64,000 nt of DNA, from assembly GCA_934045075.1 (NCBI GenBank), contig OW203730.1, forward strand, positions 11,770,692 through 11,834,691, written 5' to 3'. Source of the stretch: Yponomeuta sedellus (lineage: Eukaryota; Arthropoda; Insecta; Lepidoptera; Yponomeutidae). Under the pieces are notes generated by a model, which was given only the letters and a program-made list of their open reading frames with translations, made no database searches and was not told where the DNA came from. The stretch's first letter is position 1. Every line of letters begins with the position of its first letter. The translations under genes and the position numbers were made by a program. Positions 25,748 through 37,400 of this stretch are shown in pieces.

Positions 25748-25873
25748 TACATTACTGCAGAGGCCGAGAAGTAAGGGATTGCTGGACGAGTTTGGGATAG
25801 ACGGCCGAGTCGTAGACGAGGCCGTCTAGAACGACTCCTGCAATCCCTGTTCCGGCCGAGGATTGTATAATGC
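25748..25873. repeat. Imperfect palindrome with ggccgag arms
   Basis: The left arm has aggccgagaagtaagggatt and the right arm, read in reverse, has cggccggaacagggattg. The centre (gacggccgagtcgtagacgaggccgtc) also folds. Arms run about 60 bp with several mismatches. It is probably the end or whole of a small DNA element. Confidence 0.6.
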
Positions 25874-26759
25874 TTTTCTCAAACAATGCGAGGAAATATT
25901 AATATTAAAATAATTACTAGGTAATTAAGAAATAATAGTTTAGTTTGCCGCCTTTTTTATTTTTAATACACTAACATATTTGAGCACCATGTTTAACCGC
26001 ACAAAAACCAATACCATAGATTGTTTTCTTTTTTTAATCTTGCAAGTATGCTTACACAACTTAGTAGGTGGTTGGCTGTAAGTAATTTTTCCTTGGTCAG
26101 TTTAATTTTAGTAAGTAAATTTAAAAAGTTAGAGCAGCGGACGGTAATGGATTTTCATACTTACTTTACTGGCTTAGGCCAGTAAAGTGAGGCGGGAGCC
26201 ATAAAAGAGAAACTTTGTGGCTTTATTTCATGGTAATAACACAAACATTTCCGAGCATGTTTGAGAAAAAATAATTAATTTCTTAACACTGATATTAATT
26301 TCCTACTGACACTTACACCAAAACTAACTGAACAAAATATATTAAGTGTAGCATGTAACTCCTTTTCCCCTGTGCGGTCATAGTCAGACAAGCTGGGTTC
26401 AAAGAAGAAACAATAAATGATAAAAAAATATTTGAACGCTCTCACTGGTAACCGAAGACGGATCCTCCGTGACCTCGTATCGTAGGACCCATGAAATTTT
26501 AAAAAATTCTAGCTCTATTCATCTTAACGAATTTTATCTCGTTTCCTCCGAAAATAAGATTATGATTTTGTGTTAGGTTTCCTGTTCACTTGTGAGACCA
26601 AAGATTGCTTAGCTACACCTAAATATTCAGTAAAATTTTTCAATGCTTTAGGGGGCCACCTCAAGATGAATTTGTTATAGTTTCATTTTAATACCGGTAA
26701 TATTTTGGCATTCAGAAAACCAAGATTTTGTATGTCTCCACGCCCATGCCACAACTCTA

Positions 26760-27180
26760 AATAACTACGCCAGGCCGAAGGCCGAGCCCCATCATGCGGG
26801 TGCGAGGAAACTTGCCGCGACGAGGTTGAAGGCCGAGCTCAATACAGGTCGCGGCACGGCCGAAGGCTGTGAAGCGGGCTAGAGGAATACTCCCACGGCG
26901 ATTCCAAATGCTGAGCTCTATTTACGCTGATGCCAAATGGAGAGACTATTCGCGGTCGAAGGCCGCGACAGTTACTTAAAGTTGCTGTTAGGAGGAAACC
27001 TGTCGCGCCTTTGTACAGGCCGCGGCTGAAGGCTCAGACCATTTATGTTCCCATTTACAAGTCCTTATTCTAAGTAATTAGCGAGACCGAAGACTGGGCC
27101 CAGCAATGCAAGCACGAAGAATTCTACTCTGGAGATGTCGAAAGCTGAGCGCCGTTCAGGTCGAAGAAATAATTCGTGAC
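26760..27180. repeat. Cluster of short palindromic GGCCGAAGGCCGAG-like motifs
   Basis: At least seven variants (ggccgaaggccgag, gttgaaggccgag, ggccgaaggctg, ggtcgaaggccg, ggctgaaggctc, gaccgaagactgg, gtcgaaagctgag) are spaced 40-90 bases apart. Similar strings (cggccttcggcctcg) recur at 40205-40230 and 40350-40365. Each is a small hairpin with loop GAA or TTC. Origin unknown. Confidence 0.6.
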
Positions 27181-27600
27181 TATTCCAGTCCCCACCTACA
27201 ATCGTTAACATTAAATAACTAGGTGCAGTGGAGCGTTTTTAGGCTACATAAAAAACAGACAATTTATGTAAGGATAATAAAGAAAAAAATCTGTCGTTTC
27301 CTTTGCAAATATTCTAGATAGTTTAACACCATTAGACCATATTCATTATACTAGCTAAAAAATATCGTACGACATAAATTTTTAATGCAGGCAGGTGGTA
27401 CCTATGACTATATCAAACAAGTATATCAGTAAAAATATTTATGATTTGCCGATACATGTCCATTGTCGAACAAAAGAAAATAAAGCAATAAACTAAAATT
27501 CATTTAGGAAATAAAATAATATAACGATTTAAAGCATGTAAACAGAACAGATGGACTTTTAAATTTTATCGTTTTACTGAGTCACTAAAAGGTCAAAAAT

Positions 27601-28053
27601 AAAAAAAAATATTTAAAAAAATAAAAGAACCCGACTGCAGTGATAAATCAACTGAAAGGGAAAAAATAAGATAATTTTATTATCAAATGCTAATGTCGAA
27701 TCAGAAGAGTTCATGCTGCTTTACTTGAGGGACCAAATAATATAACTTTATAAGCATTATTTGCTCAAACTGTTGCATTTATTATTTTATATAAAATGAT
27801 GCAGTCGGGACCCATTAGAGGACTTTAAACAAACAGTAATGGGTCCCGACTGCATCATTTTATATAAAATAATAATTGCAACAGTTTGAGCAAATAATGC
27901 TTATAAAGTTATATTATTTGGTCCCTCAAGTAAAGCAGCATGAACTCTTCTGATTCGACATTAGCATTTGATAATAAAATTATCTTATTTTTTCCCTTTC
28001 AGTTGATTTATCACTGCAGTCGGGTTCTTTTATTTTTTTAAATATTTTTTTTT
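27601..28053. repeat. Long near-perfect hairpin: two head-to-head MITE copies
   Basis: Arms 27601-27817 and 27837-28053 are reverse complements over 217 bp with one mismatch by my reading (gcatttatt against gcaattatt), around a 19-base spacer. Each arm is itself bounded by inverted ends (AACCCGACTGCAGTGAT and ATGATGCAGTCGGGACCC), so the structure is two copies of a roughly 190-bp inverted-repeat element in opposite orientation. The near absence of mismatch shows that it is young or kept alike by conversion. Confidence 0.85.
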
Positions 28054-28409
28054 TTAGGCATATTTTTCTTATCCTATACACTAGGTTTTTGATTGAGAAA
28101 AATCATTTCAAAATTAATTAAAACAAAATTTTGGAATAAGTTTTCGTTATTAAAAACTACGTAAAAGGAAAACATAAATACATGTCAAATGTATGTAAGA
28201 ACTTATGCATCAAACCTTCAGACCACAGTTATCAAAAGTGTATTTTATTACGATATTTAAAAATGTAAATTGTGCGATCAAGACAGCATGTTCCACGGAA
28301 GAACAGCATTAAGTGTTCTCGACTCACAGTGCTGTATTAATCATCGTATAAGGTTCATGCTGAGAATGCCGGAGCTTATATTTGGTGTTCCATCTAACGA
28401 CATTCGTTT

Positions 28410-31400
28410 TCAAAGGATACAAAAATCAACGTGCGGCGTTTCTAAGAACCCAAACGCCTTGGCTGCCGAACCCAAATCCAGGGTTTTGATGTTGAAAATC
28501 TTCTTTAGCGGATGGGCTTTGTAACATCGAAGGAAGGAGAGGTAGGCGCGCCTGGCCAGTGTCCTTATAACACCATTGCTAGATATCAATTCTTCCAACT
28601 GTAACAAACAACTATTCTGTAAAATTGAGATGACCAAACAGAGAGATTTTTTAAGTAAAACTTTCGTACCACATTTTTTTTAATATAATTCTGGATTTGC
28701 GTAGGTACTGGATTATCGGAAGAGTCCGACCAGGTTTCGCACTGATCCGGAACTAAATTAATAAACAGAGATGTTTGTTCCATCCACGTGTTTTTTCTTT
28801 AAAAAAACAATTTGTATTATTGCAGACGCTTGCGCAAGTAGGTAGGTACCTACATGTGCGTACACGTCCTCGGACAGTATTTTAATGTTCAGTTCAATTC
28901 AAACAATTTATTTCCTTAACGTGATTTCTATTCGCACTAAACAAACTGTTTAGACAATACAGAGCCCAAACAATTTTACTGACAATGGTAGTACATGCGC
29001 AAGCTACCTGGTATCGTCTGCATAAAATTCAATGTCGACGGCAAGTGCACTCAGCTTCTCAAATATTTTTCCAATTGGGCACCTATTCCTTTTTCCTGTT
29101 GTAGAATAAAGTGTTCGATATCCATCAAAGTATACTCGACACGATAACAACCCTTGTATGTCCCCACTGACGGGTCTCTTCCTGCAAGTAGGTATACTCA
29201 ACTTACCATATTCTGAATTTTGCCGGAAGGATCTTCAAACGCATACTTGTCCAATCTAACTCTTTCCTTGTGAAGGAATGTAACGAAGTCCTCCTCCTCT
29301 GGTCTTAGTAATAAAACAGCATTTCCTGTGTTGTTCAATCCACGGGCTGTGCGGCCGACCCTATGTATGTATTCCTGGGAATAAGTGCTTTATGACATAA
29401 ATAGTTCGGAATCAATAACGAACTTAACCATATTCATCCATAGCGTCCAAAAAAAATCTGCTTGCCCATCCTAATCCAGCCATCACAGTCCCAGTACCTA
29501 ACTGCTATGTAGATCGTTGTTTCAGCTAGGTGACAACTGTTATATCGACGGGGAAGAAGCAAATACTTCTATTTTACACAGACCTAACTTTACAGGAGGA
29601 GGAAAAAACTGAATAATATTTTTGTTTATAATTTTAGCGCGACCTCATGTTCTGAAGGTTGTTTTATTATTTCTATTCTCTTTTTTTTAAACTAATGTTA
29701 ATTTAGTAAACCTAGAGGATTCAAAGTTAGTGTAAGATAGAAGCTATTGATTTCTGTGTTATGTTGAAAGTTTTGACGTTAGACGGTATTTCCACTTGTA
29801 AATATTTCTTCTAATTCCTATTAATTGATTTATTTCTCTCTGTAAACTATTCTCTGTAGCATCAGAAAACTATTATTAATTTAGAAAAAAACAACAAGTA
29901 CTGAATAACATAAATTATACATGATTTTGTAAGATAGGAGGAATTGCTTTAAACGAATTTCAAATTGAGTTCAAGTTAGGAGATATTATAAAGGAATGGG
30001 GCAAGATTTAGTTAGTAAAATTTTAACTATTGACTACACAAAACATGCAATAAATTAACAAAATATTCGTATTTTATTAAGAAAATAATGAAATTATTAA
30101 AATAAGACGAAATTTTTCCGTTTACCAATTCTTAATCCAACATAATAAAGTAGGTACAACCTAGCTCACTTTGTCTGTATGCATTTATTTTATTAAATTA
30201 CTGTAATTATTGGTATTTCTTACCTTAAGTGTGTTCTTTTACTGGCCATGTTATTATTTTTAAGTTTTTATGTGTGTTGTGGTATTTGAATAAATGTTTT
30301 TCTATTCTATTCTATTCTAATTGGGTAGGTTTCAAAAAAAATACTATAAAGTAAGATTACCAAAAACAAATTCTAAGTAAATAATTAACTGAGATCAATA
30401 ATAAGAATCATCATTATGAACTTATTATAAACAAACTACTCGTGTGGTAAATTATCATAATAAGGATGACAGTCTTCTGGTAAATGATTTTACGTTACCA
30501 GATACTTTCTTTATCTTTCTGGTAACAGCAGCCCGAGCAGAAAGAGTTTTTTGTACTGATTCCGTTTGTTGTCCTAAAAATAATAAAATAATATTGAACA
30601 AGTTCTATAACAGTCATAATTAGTAAGTATTGTGTACAATAATTGTATTTTATTTTTCATTCATTAGGCCACCAGTATAGGCATCCAGTGATTAATAAAC
30701 GTCAAGTTATTGTTGAATAATAGACGATAGACTTACGTTTAGGATAAGTTAAAAAATAAATCCTTTTTAAAAAAGTTTTCTCTTTACTAATTCCAATGGT
30801 TTTCCTAAAAGCAAAATTTTGAACAGAGTTATTCAATAGGAAATGTATAAAAATAATATATTAAGGTATGATAAAACACTTAACGTAGGTTTTGAACCAG
30901 GGGTATCGGTAATAGCATGTGAATTTGAAGGTTTTGGTGATGCTGATTCTGTTTGTTTTTCTGAAAAATATAAACCGGAAATCAAGCTTACAATACAAAA
31001 TAATGGTAGGAATATATCGGCTATCTAGTGCATTGAAGAACACTATTTCTTAATGACTTACGTTCTGAATTAACAGCAATGACATCTTGGTTTAATAATC
31101 CAAGGATTTTCTTGCCCCGTACGCCCCGGTATAATTCAGTATTTCTAGACATTTTAACTGAAGAACACATAATTGTGAGATGTTTATTTAACAGTTGTAG
31201 CTATTTATCGCATACATATAATAAAATAATACGTCTAAAATTTTATTGTCGTCTAGGGTTTCCTCTAGTAAAATCTCCTAACTTAATTTTTACAAACAAT
31301 GCCAACATCTCTTAACTTCATAAATTCGAAGATAGGAGCTATTTTTATTAACACAAACAATTTAACCGTAAGACCGTAGGTATTTGTGGCTAAAATATTT

Positions 31401-34400
31401 CGCTACAAAGTCAAAATAATGTACGACGAGAGTTATAAAAACAGTACAATGGCAAGTATTTAATGTGGGATACTAAATCTAATAGATGATTATGCGAAAA
31501 ACCTATGCTAAGTTATTGTCAAAAAAAACACGCGCGAACGAGATAGGAGTAATTTCTTTTCGTAGAAAGGAGATATTTTCATTAAAATTATTACAACATA
31601 ATAAAGCTTTATTTTAAGAGCTATTTCTACACGTTAAAAATCTCCCTAAAACTGGGAAATATCGATAGGAGATCTTTCCAGCTAACGTTAAATTTAATTT
31701 TGCATCCAACTACATCTAAAAGTCAATTTGCCCAAAAATGTAAGATAGAAGTATTTGCTTCTTCCCCGTCGATATGCTAAATCTACGTCTGTCCTTCTGA
31801 TCTTTAATCTGAGATCATTGGGAAAGTACATGAATACTAGCAAAAAGTATCATTTGTTTACAAATTTAGATCCCCTCTGCCTTGTATTTATCTGCTGCTA
31901 CTTATGTATGCGGAATCTGGGATTACAATAATTTTAAACGCAATGTCTGACCTCCATGGTCAAATTCGTTCTTTTTTTAAATACTGACCGCTAATATTTT
32001 TCTCTTATATACGTTAGTGTTTTGTTTTTGTTGGGTTTAAAATGTCATATCGCTGAAAAAATGGAACTCACTCGTGAAAAAATTCGTGCTATGATTTAGG
32101 TATTACGATTTTCGACGTGGTTTAACGCAACAACAGTGCGTAGATCAATTAACTTCGACTTTTAGTGGTGAAGCGCCATCAAAAACGACTGTGTATCACT
32201 GGTTTAGTGAGTTTAATCGCGGGCGCAGTAAGCTCACGGACGAAGTTAAAGAAGGTCGCCCGAAATCGGTGGTTGTGCCACAAAATATTGAAGCTGTGCG
32301 AAAACTAATAAATAATGCAAGACCGCCATGTTACGTATCGCGAGATAGAGGCTATTCTGGGCATATGTATGACCGAGCATTCATAAGAATTACATGAACA
32401 TTTGTCTGTAAAAAAAATTTGTTCGCGTTGGATCCCGCACAACTTAACTCGGGATCAAAAAGATGCTCGCGTCGAATGGTGCAAGAAAACCTTAAAAAAA
32501 TTCAACGGAGGCGAGTAGGCGACTCAAAATCTGTTTATAATATCTACACAGGTGACGAATCCTGGATCTACGCGTACGATCCCGAAACTAAACAACAATC
32601 AACAGTTTGGGTGTTTCAAAATGAGCCGAACCCTACGAAAGTGGCTCGTGCAAAAAGCACTGTAAAGCAAATGGTGGCCTGCTTTTTTGGTATTAATGGC
32701 CATGTGGCTACAATACCACTGGAGAATCGCAGAACGGTTAATTCGGAGTGGTACACGACCATTTGACACGTAACTTTTCATTCCATCTCAGCGAGGAAAT
32801 GAGTAAATGCAAAAAAAAAACGTTTACAATCACAAGATAGGTACACTTTTTTAATTCACAAACTTAGTGCACACGATGTTCTAAATTCAATTTACTTTAT
32901 CCTCTAGAGAATAAAAACGGCTTTTCCTCTCAGATATTGAAGATTAAAAATACTCTTTCCGAGATGGTGGGATGAAAACCTCTTTACAGTATAGCTGATA
33001 CATTATCATAGTGCTATTGGTTCAAAGAATGCTGGCTGGCCATTTAATTAGGGACACTGAGGTATTGCGTTCTAATTTCAAAATTGGAATTTTAATACTT
33101 TTTTGTTTCTTTTCTTATTGTTTAGTGGTCGTTTTGGCGGCAATCAAGATTTTTATTTTAAGTTTTGAGAATTATTTTGAAGAAAAATGGGCAAAAATAA
33201 AAGTTGCGATCCAACACTACGAAAAGTTATCATGAAGTTTGTCGAGCGTGGTTGGTCATACCGAAGGATAGCACAACATTTAAATTGTTCAAAAACTATG
33301 GTATGCAATGCAGTGCAACATTTCAAGCGCTATAACCTTAGAGTATATACTACTTGCTATAACACAGCTTTAAATGTGTCCAGAACAAAAAGATCGAGAA
33401 AAACGACTCCGCAAGAAGATAGAATGATAAACAGGTTAGATAAGAAAGATCCGTTTCTAGGCTCTATATTAATTAAACACGAAGTGTTTGGGGCAAACGA
33501 AAGAGCCGGTGTACCTGCGAGGACCGTTCGACGACGTTTGGTAGAAGCAGGGTTGTTCGGAAGAGTGGCTCGCAAAGTACCGTAGTTGAAGAAAGAACAT
33601 AGAAATGCTCGTTTGGCGTTTGCACGTAAATATGGACATTGGACCTACGCCCAATGGCAACATGTTCTTTTCTCTGACGAGACCAAGGTTAATTTGATTT
33701 CTTCAGATGGAAAGCAATATGTACGGCGTCCTGTAAAAGCGGAAATGAATCCAAGATTCACAAAAAAACAGGTGAAACATGGCGGTGGAAACATTAAAAT
33801 GTGGGGTTCATTTTCTGGACGTGGAGTGGGACCTGTGAGGAAAGTTCAGGGTAACTTAGACCAACATCAATACAAGGCAATATTGGAAGAAACTATGCTT
33901 CCCTATGCTGAGGAGCATCTCCCTATTATATGGACGTTACAGCAGGATAACGTCCCGAAACATACCGCCCATTCAGTCAAGTCGTTTCTTACCAGTCAGC
34001 TTGTATCGGTGCTAGATTGGCCAGCAAATAGCCCGGACCTCAACCCAATTGAGCACCTTTGGCACGAAATCAAGAAAAAAGTAGCCACTTATCGTAATAC
34101 AAATTTGGATGAACTTCATGAAGCTTTTTGTGAGGCATACGCAAACATTCCTGTCGAAACATGTCAGAAACTGATAATGTCTATGCCACATCGGTGTCAA
34201 GCGGTAATTACTAACAAAAGAATTGCTACTGGGTACTGATTTTACACGTAATAAAATGGAGCTGTTAAAGATATTATATATAACACTGAAGATTATAAGT
34301 TTTGTGTAACTGTATTTTTCATTATACTTTACTGTCCTTAATTAAATGTCCACTACAGAATTGTACCTTAATATTTAAGACATGTTTAATCTTTGATATT

Positions 34401-37400
34401 AAATACTTTTTCTATTTATTAAATCTTTTATTTACAGCCATTTATAGCATAATAATCGGACCACATTATGCAAATAATAGGTGCTGAGAAATCAATAGGG
34501 TTTTATATTTAAATGTACATAACCGGTTATAGCCCTTCACTATCTTGAATGTCCCTAATTAGTTGACCACAACTGTATGTAACATAATTACAACTTAAAT
34601 TCAATTCATATATATGGAAATTCTAGCTCATAGCTCATATTTTTATTTATAGTTATTTTGAATATATATATATATATATATTATTAATTCAAAATAACTA
34701 TAAATAACAATTAATAGGCACTTACTACAAATGACTTTAAGATAAGATCAAAGAAAAATTCAAGGAATTTAATTGAAACGTATTAGATTGAAAACAGATA
34801 AATAGGTAGAAGATAGCATATTCCTAATCGTACACAGAAATTACAGTAACATAATTAAAACTTCAATTCAATTCAATGGGCGTATGGGGGGAGGAGGCAA
34901 AACTTTTTATTCGGGAGATCGGTCGGCGCCTGAGGAGTCGGGGTATGACTTTCGTTCCGGGGCATACCCGATGCAAAGGATCTCCCTGGCGGTGCAACGA
35001 GGTAATGCTACTAGCGTCATGGGAACTTTTGGGTCGGGTGTGTCCCGGGGCGGTGTTTTTGATTAATTAAGTTTGTTTTTTTTATTGTTTATTGTGCTAG
35101 TTTTTATGACGAAGCTTTGTGCGAATTTTCAGATTATGCCTCTTATAAATTAATGAATAAAGTTTTATTTACTTCAATTCGTAGATAGATAGTTGGAATT
35201 TGTAATTTGATTAATTGAAGATGTTTAAGTATACTATTTTTATTTTTAATGCACTAACCCGTGCTAAGGACAATTTAAAAAAAAAACCTATTTAGAGGCT
35301 AAAAATTCCATCCATGCCGGGATTCGAACCCGCGACCTCTGGCTATCCGTGCCAGCGTTCTTTCCAACTGAGCTAATGGGCGACTCATGGGCATCAGAGA
35401 AATTTCGAACCTCTTTACACTATTCGGTGTGTCGAACCCGCCCATCAAGCAAAATGTCAGTGCCCTTACCAGCACTCTTCTTTCTTCCTATGAGAAGTTT
35501 ACCCTACTGATGATGATGTCCTCCACAACGGTTCGGTTGACGGCTACACCTTGGCAATTATAAATTTAGACCCGAGTATGCGCACGGACGTGAGATGCAA
35601 ATGCGAATTTGTTTTTAAACATACGGTTACAACTACGCAAGAAAGTTGACTGTCTGAGTTAAACGTGTCATTGTAAACTCCTACAATTTCATTACTAACA
35701 TAACATTTAACAAGCATACATTGCTTCTGGCCCCACATTAGGATACCCTGTGTCTTGGGAACCAATGGGAAAGCGTAAATACTTTGAGTCCGTACCTTAG
35801 GATCAGTGGGTGGATCATATTGAACGATCCAGTCAACACATGGTATATCTAAACCTCTCGCCGCAACATCGGTACAGAATAGGGCGCCAGTTTTAGCTTC
35901 GACGAAGGTTTGGAAAGCCTCCTTTCTTTTGGATTGACTTTGTCTGCCCTGTAATAAAAGATTTTTTTAAATTCGTATGCTCTGTTTCATCCATTGGGCA
36001 TAAAGCTTCAAGACAAACATTTCGTAGTACCTTAGATAGGTATACGCTAAGAAGACAAACAGTTTTAGTCCATCGTTCTACCCACTGGGCTACCGCCCGC
36101 CGCTCTTGTTATTATGTATCAGTAATTCTTAATGATTCGCGCTATTCATACACTGTTACATAATCGTCGGGAATTAAGGAAATTACATTTTATCTAATAA
36201 TCAATCGCGATTGGACCCGTTTAATATATAACTTAGTATTATGGTTGTTAACAATTCTTTATTGCATAAACATTTTTGCAAATACGCCAGCTTAATGCTA
36301 CTTAGAATGAGCATACTTACATACATACATAAACTCACGCCTGCATCCGCGAAGGATAGGCAGCGACAAGGTTCTGCCTACCTACTATTATCCTGACAGA
36401 TCTCTTTAGCGCACTGACGAATTTTCTACATTGGTGTTTTTAGCAATCCTACTAATATTCTAAACGCGAAAGTTTGTAAGCATGGATGGATTTTTGTTAC
36501 TCTTTCACGTAAAAAACTACTGAATGGATTTTAATGAAACTTTATAATAATACCTTATATCTACATCCGAATAACACATACGCGACAATTTAGAACGATA
36601 TTGTGTGAATTGTAACTAATAAAAAATATGACTGTAAGTGTCAAGTAAGTAGGCAAAATGTACCCGAAAATCCTGCGCAGACAAAGTCGCGGACACCAAC
36701 TACCTAGTTCTCAATAATTGATCGCATTCCACGAGTATGATGATATTTAAAACTAAAAAAATGGATCATTTATTACGCGCAACATTAGATATAAATTATA
36801 GGAATTTATTAATGTATTTGAGAACACTTACATGAATACTTATCACAGAAGCATTGCAATGGTGCCTAAAGAACTCGTAATGAAAGTCGACAGATTTACA
36901 CGACGAGAAGAAGACCATGACTTTCTGTTTCTTACTTTTCTTTAGCATCTTGAAGAGCCACGGTATCCTTTGCTCTACAGGGCAAATGTAATACCTGTAA
37001 ATCAGCCAGATATTGAGTATGGTTCTGCTTTTTTTTTATTATAAAATATTAGGTATTTACAAAAAAATTAAGATATTAAAAAAAATTCGGTGTGTTAAAT
37101 GAAGGAAGTAAAAGATCTTAATTTTCTTCCAATTTAATTTTTTGTTCCTATTCTCTGAGTAGGTATGTTGATTTACCAAAGTCAGGAACCATGACTTTTT
37201 ACAGTTTTTTTTTCAAAAGTGTCATAGTGGAATTAGTTTAAAAAAGAAAAAAATTAGAAATATTTACTCACCAAAACCATATAAACAAAAAACCAGATAC
37301 AAACTTTAGATTTAGCTTTTTGGTACTTAAGTATGTACTATAGTAGTATATTTACACCAGCCGGCTTGATAAAGCAGAACTTTTTATTTAGTATAGTGTT

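Larger units (their letters stand above)
24163..27600. other. Gene-free, repeat-rich spacer between copies B and C
   Basis: No exon is recognisable. Visible pieces: a repeat starting acccgactgcagcgaagccc at about 24570 with (gtat)n; diverged units at 24780-25690, several carrying gccactagatggcgctg-like strings; an imperfect palindrome at 25748-25873; and a GC-richer stretch at 26760-27180 with many GGCCGAAGGCCGAG-like strings. The last are listed separately. Confidence 0.55.

Noticed and set aside
27601..28053. CRISPR-like or prokaryotic repeat structure
   Set aside because: The window is clearly eukaryotic and the structure is one hairpin, not a spaced array.
35285..35398. Functional tRNA gene
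   Set aside because: A cloverleaf can be drawn, but position 33 is C, the unit has a repeat tail, and copies occur as inverted pairs; a SINE explains it better.
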